From assembly GCA_022841505.1 (NCBI GenBank), contig JALHRK010000019.1, positions 1 through 38,266 on the forward strand: a DNA stretch of 38,266 nucleotides. Direction: 5' to 3'. This DNA is from Saprospiraceae bacterium (GTDB lineage Bacteria > Bacteroidota > Bacteroidia > Chitinophagales > Saprospiraceae). Positions 1 to 7,653 of the stretch are shown piece by piece (positions within the stretch are counted from its first letter, which is position 1; each line of letters opens with the position of its first letter). A model generated the notes under the pieces. The model was not told the DNA's origin. It was given only the letters and a program-made list of their open reading frames with translations, and did not search any database. The position numbers and the translations under genes are program-made.

Positions 1-156
1 GGGCTGTTGGATGGACAGGCTATCCGCCCAGTCTGCCTGCGCTTTGCCTGCGCTTGCAAATTGACGCGCCCACCCCTGCTTCCTGTCCTGTACGGCACGA
101 TGGAGTAGTTTGTATGCTAAGCGGATGTGTTTGGGGATCACTGCTTTGAGATGCAT
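1..156 (-). CDS. partial open frame running off the left edge (N-terminus MHLKAVIPKHIRLAYKLLHRAVQDRKQGWARQFASAGK...), unknown product
   Basis: Manual translation of the minus strand from ATG at 154-156; open to the window edge, 52 codons. Not in the supplied ORF track because it is truncated. Confidence 0.35.
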   Translation of the reverse strand, partial: MHLKAVIPKHIRLAYKLLHRAVQDRKQGWARQFASAGKAQADWADSLSIQQP

Positions 157-278
157 TGTGTTTTGAGGTTTTGTGGGTTTAAACACATGTTATCTTGTCC
201 CGGTCCATGATGTGATTAGATTGGTGTAAAATTAAGAACTGGCCGTGGTTTTTATATGGATTGGTTGAGATAAAATTT

Positions 279-292
279 TGCGAATTTTCGCA
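279..292. promoter_or_regulatory. palindromic operator-like site TGCGAATTTTCGCA
   Basis: Inverted repeat TGCGAA-TT-TTCGCA, near-identical to the site at 343-356; upstream of the acyl-CoA dehydrogenase. Confidence 0.5.
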
Positions 293-310
293 AAAAAATC
301 ACCCTCCCCC

Positions 311-341
311 TTTACAAACACCAAAAATCCCTTTAACTTTG
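311..341 (+). promoter_or_regulatory. Bacteroidota-type promoter (TTTA-N19-TAACTTTG) for the acyl-CoA dehydrogenase
   Basis: TAACTTTG at 334-341 fits the -7 consensus TAnnTTTG; TTTA at 311-314 sits where the -33 TTTG is expected. Confidence 0.5.
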
Positions 342-342
342 T

Positions 343-356
343 AGCGAATTTTCGCT
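343..356. promoter_or_regulatory. palindromic operator-like site AGCGAATTTTCGCT just downstream of the -7 element
   Basis: Inverted repeat AGCGAA-TT-TTCGCT; same core as 279-292, centre-to-centre distance 64 bp. Confidence 0.5.
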
Positions 357-390
357 AATAACCATTTTTTTGCCTTAAACCTGCCGTGCC

Positions 391-2211
391 ATGTCCGCTA
401 CTTTGGTTCATACCGCTGTCCTGAAAGGAGGAGAATTCCTCGTCAAATCCTCCAAACCGGAAGATATGTTCATCCCCGAAGAGATGAACGAAGAACAACT
501 TATGATTCGCGACATGGTGCGCGACTTCCTGCATACCGAGATCCTGCCCAATGTGCAAAAGATTGAAAAACAGGAAGATAATATTACGGTGAAGCTGTTG
601 GACAAAGCGGCTGGACTGGGTCTGCTCGGCACCCACATGCCCCAAACTTATGGTGGCATGGAACTAGACACCAATACCAATACCCTCATTTGCGACACCA
701 TTGGACCTGCAAGCGCTTTTACGGTGTCTTTTGCAGCGCATACCGGGATTGGGATGCTGCCGGTGCTGTATTTCGGAACGGAAGCACAAAAGCAAAAATA
801 CCTGCCGCGTCTCATCTCCGGCGAATTGAAAGCGTCGTATTGCCTTACAGAACCGGGTTCCGGCTCCGATGCCTTAGCGGCCAAATCGCGCGCTGAACTT
901 TCCGCCGATGGCACGCACTACGTGCTCAACGGCCAGAAGATGTGGATTTCCAATGCGGGGTTTGCAGATATTTTCATCGTGTTTGCACAAATTGGCGGCC
1001 CTAACCTGCCCAACGGGAAATCGGGATTTACCGGCTTTATCGTGGAGCGCAACATGGAAGGTCTGACCCTTGGCGCGGAAGAGCAAAAATTGGGCATCAA
1101 AGGCTCTTCTACCCGCCAGGTATTTTTTGAGAACGTAAAAGTGCCCGCAGAAAACGTGCTGGGCGAGGTTGGCAAAGGCCACCTCATCGCCTTCAATGCC
1201 CTGAACGACGGCCGTTTCAAGCTTTGCGCCCTGAGCCTCGGCGGCGCAAAAGGCAGCGTCACTACCGCCACGCGCTACGCCAACGAACGCATCCAATTTG
1301 ACGTTCCCATCGCCAGTTTTGGCGCCATCCAATATAAATTAGCCGAACAGGCAATCCGGATTTTTGCCGCAGAAAGCGCGCTGTATCGCGTTTCCAACCT
1401 CATGCAGGACAAATCGGGCGTTTTGCAGGAAGCAGGCGCTACGTTTGCGGAAGCCAAATTGCAGGCGGCAGAAGAATACGCCATCGAGTGTTCCATCCTG
1501 AAGGTGGCCGGCTCGGAAGTGCTGGACTACGTGGTGGACGAAACCCTGCAAGTGCATGGCGGCATGGGCTATTCGGAAGAAGGCACGGCAGCCCGCGCTT
1601 ACCGCGACGCCCGCATCAACCGCATCTACGAAGGCACGAACGAAATCAACCGTCTGCTGACGGTGGACATGCTGTTCAAACGAGCGCTGAAAGGTACGCT
1701 CGACATCGTTAGTCCGGCCTGGGAAGTCCAGAAAGAACTCAGCTCGATGCCTTCGATGGAAAAACCTTCAGGCCCTTACGGGGAAGAAGAAAGCGCGTTG
1801 CGGGATTTCAAAAAAATCATCCTGATGACCGCCGGCGCTGCTGCCAAAATGCAGATGGACGGCAAACTGAACCTGAAAGAAGACCAGGAGATCGTGATGA
1901 ATGTGGCCGATATGATGATTGACGTTTTCCAGGCAGAATCACTGCTGCTCCGCGTGCAGAAGTTGTCGGGACTGGAAACCAAAAACGACCAGGCGATTTA
2001 CGACGCCATGCTGCGTGTATTTTTCTCTGACGCCGCAGCCCGCATCCAGAAAAATGCGACGGATGCCCTTGCATCCTTTGCAGAAGGCGATTTATTGCGT
2101 ACCTTTGTGATGGGTTTGAAACGCTTCAGCAAGTACCCACCGGCAAATGTGATGGCCGAACGCCGTAAAATTGCCGCTGCGCTGATCGCTGCCAATGAAT
2201 ACTGTTTCTGA
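391..2211 (+). CDS. acyl-CoA dehydrogenase family protein
   Basis: 606-aa ORF with ACAD motifs (YCLTEPGSGSDA, QVHGGMGYSEE, RIYEGTNEINR). Confidence 0.95.
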   Translation: MSATLVHTAVLKGGEFLVKSSKPEDMFIPEEMNEEQLMIRDMVRDFLHTEILPNVQKIEKQEDNITVKLLDKAAGLGLLGTHMPQTYGGMELDTNTNTLICDTIGPASAFTVSFAAHTGIGMLPVLYFGTEAQKQKYLPRLISGELKASYCLTEPGSGSDALAAKSRAELSADGTHYVLNGQKMWISNAGFADIFIVFAQIGGPNLPNGKSGFTGFIVERNMEGLTLGAEEQKLGIKGSSTRQVFFENVKVPAENVLGEVGKGHLIAFNALNDGRFKLCALSLGGAKGSVTTATRYANERIQFDVPIASFGAIQYKLAEQAIRIFAAESALYRVSNLMQDKSGVLQEAGATFAEAKLQAAEEYAIECSILKVAGSEVLDYVVDETLQVHGGMGYSEEGTAARAYRDARINRIYEGTNEINRLLTVDMLFKRALKGTLDIVSPAWEVQKELSSMPSMEKPSGPYGEEESALRDFKKIILMTAGAAAKMQMDGKLNLKEDQEIVMNVADMMIDVFQAESLLLRVQKLSGLETKNDQAIYDAMLRVFFSDAAARIQKNATDALASFAEGDLLRTFVMGLKRFSKYPPANVMAERRKIAAALIAANEYCF

Positions 2212-2220
2212 ATTGATAAT

Positions 2221-2283
2221 CCGCGTTGTCAACGCTCAATTTGACAAAATCGGTTTCGCACCAAAAGGTGCGAGCTATAATAT
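2221..2283 (+). repeat. intergenic repeat with hairpin TCGCACC-aaaa-GGTGCGA (copy 1)
   Basis: Inverted repeat at 2256-2273; the flanking ~55 nt resemble the reverse complement of 5291-5356. Confidence 0.55.
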
Positions 2284-2392
2284 AAGGAAACCAATACAAG
2301 ACCGGGCCTCTGCACTTCATTGGGCAGGGGCTTTCGTTTATAGTATAATTCCCATGAATTTCACTACCTTTATTTCCAAAATTGACATTCCG

Positions 2393-3358
2393 ATGAGATT
2401 ACTTTTCAATGTTGTGGTGCTCATCAGCATCGCTTTCCTGAGCGCTTGCGGCGGCAGCGGCACAACCGATAGCAGTACCAATTCCCAGACCGGCAGCGAC
2501 ACCACCGGCACACCTGCCGAAATGGAGGCCAACCAGCCGGCGCCACGGGCCAACCACGATTGTACGATTCCGGGCAAAGTGCTGGAGGGCAACCAGTTTT
2601 GGATCAAAGAACAGGAAGTGCTGGTCTGTATTGTCGCAGACTCCACCACGGTTGACCCGGATCTTGGCGACAGCCACCGCATCGTGGAAGCTTACAACAC
2701 CAAAACCTGCGAGCGGATTTTTCGCAAAGCCCTTCCGGTAAACGTCAGCGCTGATTTCCCTTATTATCTGGCGGAAATCACGTATAACAACGTCAACAAG
2801 ATGGTGGCCATTCGCGGCTTCAATTCGATTTATTGTTTCGACGTGGCTACCCAAAAACTATCTTCAGCCATGAAGCCTGCTTTTAAAAAAGGACGACTCT
2901 CTGAAGACGCCCAAACCGGGATGATCAAGCGCCTGGAAGTCTGGGAAAACTATTTAGTCGGCTTTTCCGAAGATCAGGGTACCTTCGTTTTTGATATTGC
3001 CAACCACCTGGCGCCCAAAGCAGTATTGCCTTTTGCAGAATACAAAGCCGGAGAAAACGACTTTGCTTCCCTGTTTTTGCTGACTTCCGGCGCCGATGGC
3101 CAGCAGGCCATTGTACCGACTTATGACGCCGAGAAAGAGCAGTTTTCAGTCAATGCCCTGTTGGATAAACCAGCCAAATTGAACACCAATATGACGGAAA
3201 GTGCAAAAAACAACCGCCATTTGGTTTTGCGGCCTATGGATGCAGCCGCTCCGGCTATTGCGGTGGACATGCTCAAACGCAAGCGGATGGCCCTGCCGGC
3301 AGACAAAGCGACGGCGAAAACGCAGGAGATTTTGGAGTGGATGAAAACGCAGCAGTAG
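2393..3358 (+). CDS. hypothetical lipoprotein
   Basis: ORF 2195-3358; the internal ATG at 2393 gives MRLLFNVVVLISIAFLSACGGSG, a lipoprotein signal with LSAC lipobox. Upstream codons lie in a repeat. Confidence 0.7.
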   Translation: MRLLFNVVVLISIAFLSACGGSGTTDSSTNSQTGSDTTGTPAEMEANQPAPRANHDCTIPGKVLEGNQFWIKEQEVLVCIVADSTTVDPDLGDSHRIVEAYNTKTCERIFRKALPVNVSADFPYYLAEITYNNVNKMVAIRGFNSIYCFDVATQKLSSAMKPAFKKGRLSEDAQTGMIKRLEVWENYLVGFSEDQGTFVFDIANHLAPKAVLPFAEYKAGENDFASLFLLTSGADGQQAIVPTYDAEKEQFSVNALLDKPAKLNTNMTESAKNNRHLVLRPMDAAAPAIAVDMLKRKRMALPADKATAKTQEILEWMKTQQ

Positions 3359-3359
3359 C

Positions 3360-4085
3360 ATGAGCCTGAACTATAGTCACCTGCCTAAATGGCTGGAAAA
3401 CAACTTCATTTTTCGCACGCTCTTTTTGTTCCGGAAGCTGTTCCTCCTGAAAAAAAGCTTCCGGCACTACTCTCAGTTTGCAGAGGACATCTCGATTGGC
3501 CTGCATTTCCCTAAACGCTCAAAGGGCTTTTTTGTGGATGTGGGCTGCTTCCATCCGGTCAAATACAACAATACCTACCGGCTTTATCGCAAAGGCTGGC
3601 GCGGCGTGAATATTGACATTGATGCGATTAAAATTCAGGGATTTAAGATCTTGCGCCCCGGCGACACGAATATTGCCTGCGCCGTAAGCGACAAGCCCGG
3701 CGAGGTGAATTATTGGTCAAATGGGTTTTATTCCCTGACCATTACCTTAGATGAGGAATTTGCTGCGGGCAAACCCGGCTACCTAAAAAAAACGGTAAAA
3801 GCCGACACGCTGAACAATCTCTTAGACGGTACCAAATACAAAGACCGCCCGATTGATTTTTTGACCGTAGATGCCGAAGGCCACGATTACCAGATTTTAA
3901 GCTCTTTGGATTTTCAGCGCTACCAGCCCAAACTCATCGCAGTGGAAACCCACAAAACTACCTTAGACGAGGTCATGAAAGAGGATTTATACCTTTATCT
4001 CACCAACCTCGGCTACGTCATGGTCAACTGGGTTGGCTTGACTTTGCTGTTCCGGAGGAAAGAAAATCAGCCTCCTCTTCCATAA
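3360..4085 (+). CDS. FkbM family methyltransferase
   Basis: 241-aa ORF with FkbM-like motifs (FFVDVGCFHPVKYNNTYRLYRKGWRGVNID; IDFLTVDAEGHDYQILSSLDF). Confidence 0.85.
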   Translation: MSLNYSHLPKWLENNFIFRTLFLFRKLFLLKKSFRHYSQFAEDISIGLHFPKRSKGFFVDVGCFHPVKYNNTYRLYRKGWRGVNIDIDAIKIQGFKILRPGDTNIACAVSDKPGEVNYWSNGFYSLTITLDEEFAAGKPGYLKKTVKADTLNNLLDGTKYKDRPIDFLTVDAEGHDYQILSSLDFQRYQPKLIAVETHKTTLDEVMKEDLYLYLTNLGYVMVNWVGLTLLFRRKENQPPLP

Positions 4086-5292
4086 AACTGCGGATGCTTA
4101 AGACAACAAACACGATGTAAATTGCCGTACCGACTTGTGTTTCTAACAACTGCTCAAAAGCAAAAGCTGAAAACGCCAGCACGTGAAAGGCGGTGAACAG
4201 GGGGCGTCGCCAGTTGCGGCGATGCCATAGCGGGTAGGCTGTTGCCAGCGCAAAAAAGAGCAGTCCGAATACCCCGCAGGCTGCATAGGTGAGCACATAC
4301 TGGCTTTGGGGCATGTAGCCCGGGCCGGCTAATTCGGGGTAGTGTTCCTGCAAATATGCCTCCGTTTCGTCGCGGATATCGCCAATGCCTACGCCCGTCC
4401 AGGGATGCGCGTTGCCGAGGGCAATTCCGGCTTCAATATTGGCAACCCGATAGGAATCAGACAACTCCTTCAGGTTGGTTTTACTGCGGATCATGTGCAG
4501 GTTGTAAATCGTATAATCCACCTTGTTGCGCAGGGTAGGCACGTATTGATAGGCTAAGGCAATCCCGCCGGCCATCAACAGCACAACGGCTAAGCCGGTT
4601 GCGTAGCGCCGGCCGGTAATGACGTAATGCGCCAGCAGGTATACCAGGATCAGGTACAAAACAATCAATCCGCTGCGCACCGCAAGTACATGCAGGAAAA
4701 CCGTCAAAAAAAGCAGCAAGCCGACTTGCAATCCCTGTTCTAAGCGCGCATACCGCCAATGAAACCCCTGTCGGATCAATTCCCAGGCAATGGCCACTGA
4801 AAAAGCCGTCATCAGGCTGAAATGGATGTGCATACCGGGGGTTGGCAGCACCTGTCCGAGGCGGTAAGCTGCCGTCAATTCCCCAAAATGCAAAAAATAC
4901 CACCCCATCAAACTCAGGCAGGTACCGGAGATGACCAGCAGAAAAAAGTAGAGCAACCCCAGGTGCTCCCGCCGGGTAAAGCGCGGAATGGCGACCACCG
5001 CAAAAGGTAAAAGCAGAAACGGAACCTTCATGCGCAAGCGGTCCAGCAGCCAGTCGGTATTGGTGGAATTCAGGCCGCTGATCAGAAAAATGAAAAAGAT
5101 AAGGGTCAGGCCCAAAAGCGCCGGATTGCTCAGGAAGCGCCGGAAATGTTCGCCAACGCGCCGGTCAAACACCGCGTTCATCACCAAACCAATCATGCCC
5201 ATGCTGAGCAGGACTTTGGAAAAAATCAGGCCAACCAGCATGACGATACAGGCTAAGAGGCAGTAGTACTGGCGTATTGTGGCTTCGTTCAT
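4024..5292 (-). CDS. O-antigen ligase (WaaL/Wzy-like) family membrane protein
   Basis: 422-aa polytopic membrane protein; HPWTGVGIGDIRDETEAYL resembles the Wzy_C G-x-G segment. Confidence 0.75.
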   Translation of the reverse strand: MNEATIRQYYCLLACIVMLVGLIFSKVLLSMGMIGLVMNAVFDRRVGEHFRRFLSNPALLGLTLIFFIFLISGLNSTNTDWLLDRLRMKVPFLLLPFAVVAIPRFTRREHLGLLYFFLLVISGTCLSLMGWYFLHFGELTAAYRLGQVLPTPGMHIHFSLMTAFSVAIAWELIRQGFHWRYARLEQGLQVGLLLFLTVFLHVLAVRSGLIVLYLILVYLLAHYVITGRRYATGLAVVLLMAGGIALAYQYVPTLRNKVDYTIYNLHMIRSKTNLKELSDSYRVANIEAGIALGNAHPWTGVGIGDIRDETEAYLQEHYPELAGPGYMPQSQYVLTYAACGVFGLLFFALATAYPLWHRRNWRRPLFTAFHVLAFSAFAFEQLLETQVGTAIYIVFVVLSIRSFMEEEADFLSSGTAKSSQPS

Positions 5293-5356
5293 ATAAATCT
5301 CGCGCCGTTAGGTGCGAATCCTTTTTTGTCATACTGAACGTTGCGAATCGTGTGGC
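5291..5356 (-). repeat. intergenic repeat with hairpin TCGCGCC-gtta-GGTGCGA (copy 2, reverse orientation)
   Basis: Hairpin at 5300-5317; reverse complement resembles 2221-2283. Its end abuts the start codon of the O-antigen-ligase-like gene. Confidence 0.55.
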
Positions 5357-5621
5357 TTAAGCTAATGGCCATGTACAACACTAAGCAGCGTGAAGTATCA
5401 ATAAGAAAACCGCATCCAGGGCAGTTGCTGCTAAGGTATGCGTTTCGGTTTAGGAAACGTTGGGATCCGGCAAGGTATATTGGCGGGTGATAAATTAACA
5501 ACGCGATCTTCCTGAGCAAATGTCGCCATCCCACCGTTACCCTGCTTATTTGCAGGAAGCAACTGCCCGGATTCAACCGACTTGCTCCAAATTTGTATTG
5601 TTTTTGAATAAAACACAAGAA

Positions 5622-6611
5622 ATGATCAACTGGTTAGATATCATCAAGTTCGCCAACCATGGCAATCCCAAACCCAGCCGGCGAATATTAAAAACAGATG
5701 CCGAATGGGAAGCGCAACTCACGCCGGAGCAATACCGGATTGCCCGGCAGCACCAGACAGAAAGGGCTTATACCGGCGCATTCTGTCAGTTGTTTGAGCC
5801 GGCACTTTATGGCTGCGTTTGTTGTGAAAACTGGCTGTTCGATAGCCGGGAAAAATTTGAATCGGGCACGGGCTGGCCAAGTTTTACGCAACCAGTGACC
5901 GAAAACGCCATGCAATATCGCAAAGACAGCAGCCACGGCATGAACCGGATTGAAGTGTTGTGCAACGTTTGCGATGCACACCTCGGCCATATTTTTCCCG
6001 ATGGCCCCATGCCAAGCGGGCTGCGGTATTGCATCAATTCAGCAGCGCTGCGAAAAGTGAGTACAACCGCTTTGCAAACGGCAACTTTTGGTGGCGGCTG
6101 CTTCTGGTGTACGGAGGCTATTTTTAAAGCACTTGACGGGGTGGAAAGCGTGACGTCGGGATATAGTGGTGGTGATGTCATCAACCCTGATTATGAACAG
6201 GTTAAATCGGGGGCTACCGGCCACGCGGAAGTGATTCAGGTGATCTTTGACAGCCATATAATTCCTTATGAGGACCTGGTACGCATTCATTTGCATACCC
6301 ACAACCCAACGACGCTGAATCGCCAGGGAGCGGACGTGGGGACCCAATACCGCTCCGTTATTTTTTACCACAGTGCCGAACAAAAGGCCATGGCAGAAAA
6401 TGTCCTCACGGAAGCAACCGCAGATTTCGACGATCCGATTGTGACTGCGTTAGCACCCTTCGTGCAGTTTTTCAAAGCGGAAGCGCACCATCAGAATTTT
6501 TATGTCCGAAATCCTGATTTGCCGTATTGCGAGGTGGTTATTACGCCTAAATTGCAGCAGTTGCGCGTGAAATATGCGGACAAACTGAAGCGCCTCCCGG
6601 AGTTGGATTAA
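5622..6611 (+). CDS. msrAB: bifunctional peptide-methionine sulfoxide reductase, MsrB (N-term) - MsrA (C-term)
   Basis: ORF 5520-6611; ATG at 5622 (MINWLDIIKFANHG). MsrB motifs CVCCENWLF, SGTGWPSF, GLRYCINSAAL; MsrA motif ATFGGGCFWCTEAIF. Confidence 0.92.
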   Translation: MINWLDIIKFANHGNPKPSRRILKTDAEWEAQLTPEQYRIARQHQTERAYTGAFCQLFEPALYGCVCCENWLFDSREKFESGTGWPSFTQPVTENAMQYRKDSSHGMNRIEVLCNVCDAHLGHIFPDGPMPSGLRYCINSAALRKVSTTALQTATFGGGCFWCTEAIFKALDGVESVTSGYSGGDVINPDYEQVKSGATGHAEVIQVIFDSHIIPYEDLVRIHLHTHNPTTLNRQGADVGTQYRSVIFYHSAEQKAMAENVLTEATADFDDPIVTALAPFVQFFKAEAHHQNFYVRNPDLPYCEVVITPKLQQLRVKYADKLKRLPELD

Positions 6612-6622
6612 TTGATGAAACC

Positions 6623-7066
6623 ATGAATCTTCAACGAGCCAATCTTAAGGATACCAGGGAGCTAATGGACCTAGTCGCCCAATTCTACGCCCATTTCGGC
6701 TATCCTTTTGAAGCGATTCAACACCGGAAATTGGTGGAACACTTTTTGACCCACGAGCACTTAGGTTCCATTTGGTTGTTGCAAACAGAAGAAAAATCCA
6801 TCGGATACTTAGCCCTGACGTACGGCTTCACGTTTGAATTCGGTGGACGAGATGCTTTTGTGGACGAGTTTTTTATTGCCGAACCTTACCGGAATGCGGG
6901 ATTTGGCCGGTTGGCCCTTCGGGAAATCCAAGGAAAGATGGAAACGTTGGGTTTGAAAGCGCTGCACCTGCAAACGGAGAACTACAATGAACGGGCGAAA
7001 GCCTTGTATGAATCGCTGGGGTTTGAAGATTTTAAAAGGGCGACGTTGACGTATTTGGGAGCGTGA
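6623..7066 (+). CDS. GNAT family N-acetyltransferase
   Basis: 147 aa; acetyl-CoA loop FIAEPYRNAGFGRLAL and C-terminal NERAKALYESLGFE. Confidence 0.88.
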   Translation: MNLQRANLKDTRELMDLVAQFYAHFGYPFEAIQHRKLVEHFLTHEHLGSIWLLQTEEKSIGYLALTYGFTFEFGGRDAFVDEFFIAEPYRNAGFGRLALREIQGKMETLGLKALHLQTENYNERAKALYESLGFEDFKRATLTYLGA

Positions 7067-7072
7067 GCATTA

Positions 7073-7103
7073 GCCGTCCTACGACTTCAAGTCGCAGGAC
7101 GGC
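7073..7103. repeat. 31-bp palindrome GCCGTCCTACGACTT-c-AAGTCGCAGGACGGC (copy 1)
   Basis: Inverted repeat with one mismatch; second copy at 7557-7587. Confidence 0.85.
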
Positions 7104-7116
7104 TTCCCAGGGTCTC

Positions 7117-7251
7117 GTACCGCCGAACTCCGATTCGGCGGGTTCCGGGCGATGAGTTTCTTAAAACCTCAAAATTTCTGGTTTGCAATTATAGCATGCG
7201 TTTCGGATGCACCAGGCATTCGTATTTCGCCGAATCGGAGTTCGGCGGTAC
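7117..7251. repeat. 135-bp MITE/BIME-like unit with 24-bp perfect terminal inverted repeats (unit 1)
   Basis: GTACCGCCGAACTCCGATTCGGCG at 7117-7140; exact reverse complement at 7228-7251. Each terminus also folds on itself (CCGCCGAA/TTCGGCGG). Confidence 0.85.
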
Positions 7252-7267
7252 GAGGCAACGCCGCGCT

Positions 7268-7403
7268 GTACCGCCGAACTCCGATTCGGCGGGTTACCAA
7301 CGATTAAGTTTCTCTAAAACTCAAAATTTCTGGTTTACAATTATAGCATGCGTTTCGGATGGACCAGGCATTCGTATTTCGCCGAATCGGAGTTCGGCGG
7401 TAC
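7268..7403. repeat. 136-bp MITE/BIME-like unit with the same 24-bp terminal inverted repeats (unit 2)
   Basis: TIRs at 7268-7291 and 7380-7403; interior (TCAAAATTTCTGGTTT.CAATTATAGCATGCGTTTCGGATG.ACCAGGCATTCGTATTT) nearly identical to unit 1. Confidence 0.85.
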
Positions 7404-7556
7404 AGCGCAAGAACGAAACAAAGCAGCATCATGACTGCGTCGTGATCGTTGTGCCCTTGTGTGAATCCCAATGGCGTGCACCGGCAAGCCATTCAGCGAA
7501 CCGAAAATAAAGAATATTGCGGAAATAGTAGGAGATTTTGTTTAGGAGAGGCATTA

Positions 7557-7587
7557 GCCGTCCTACGACTTCAAGTCGTAGGACGGC
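7557..7587. repeat. 31-bp perfect palindrome GCCGTCCTACGACTT-c-AAGTCGTAGGACGGC (copy 2)
   Basis: Perfect inverted repeat with a 1-nt centre; matches 7073-7103. Confidence 0.85.
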
Positions 7588-7617
7588 TTCCCAATTCAAG
7601 TTTTGTGTTCGCGAAAA

Positions 7618-7644
7618 GGTAACACCTTTTGGAAAGGTGTCACC
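7618..7644 (-). terminator. hairpin terminator downstream of glyS
   Basis: Minus strand GGTGACACCTTT-CCA-AAAGGTGTTACC then TTTTCG; the one non-Watson-Crick position is a G.U wobble on the minus-strand RNA. Lies just past the glyS stop. Confidence 0.55.
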
Positions 7645-7653
7645 TTGGGTGCG

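Noticed and set aside
7196-7510. 104-aa plus-strand ORF
   Set aside because: Its sequence is translation of the TIR-bounded repeat units (repeated peptide CVSDGPGIRISPNRSSAVQ); not a plausible gene.
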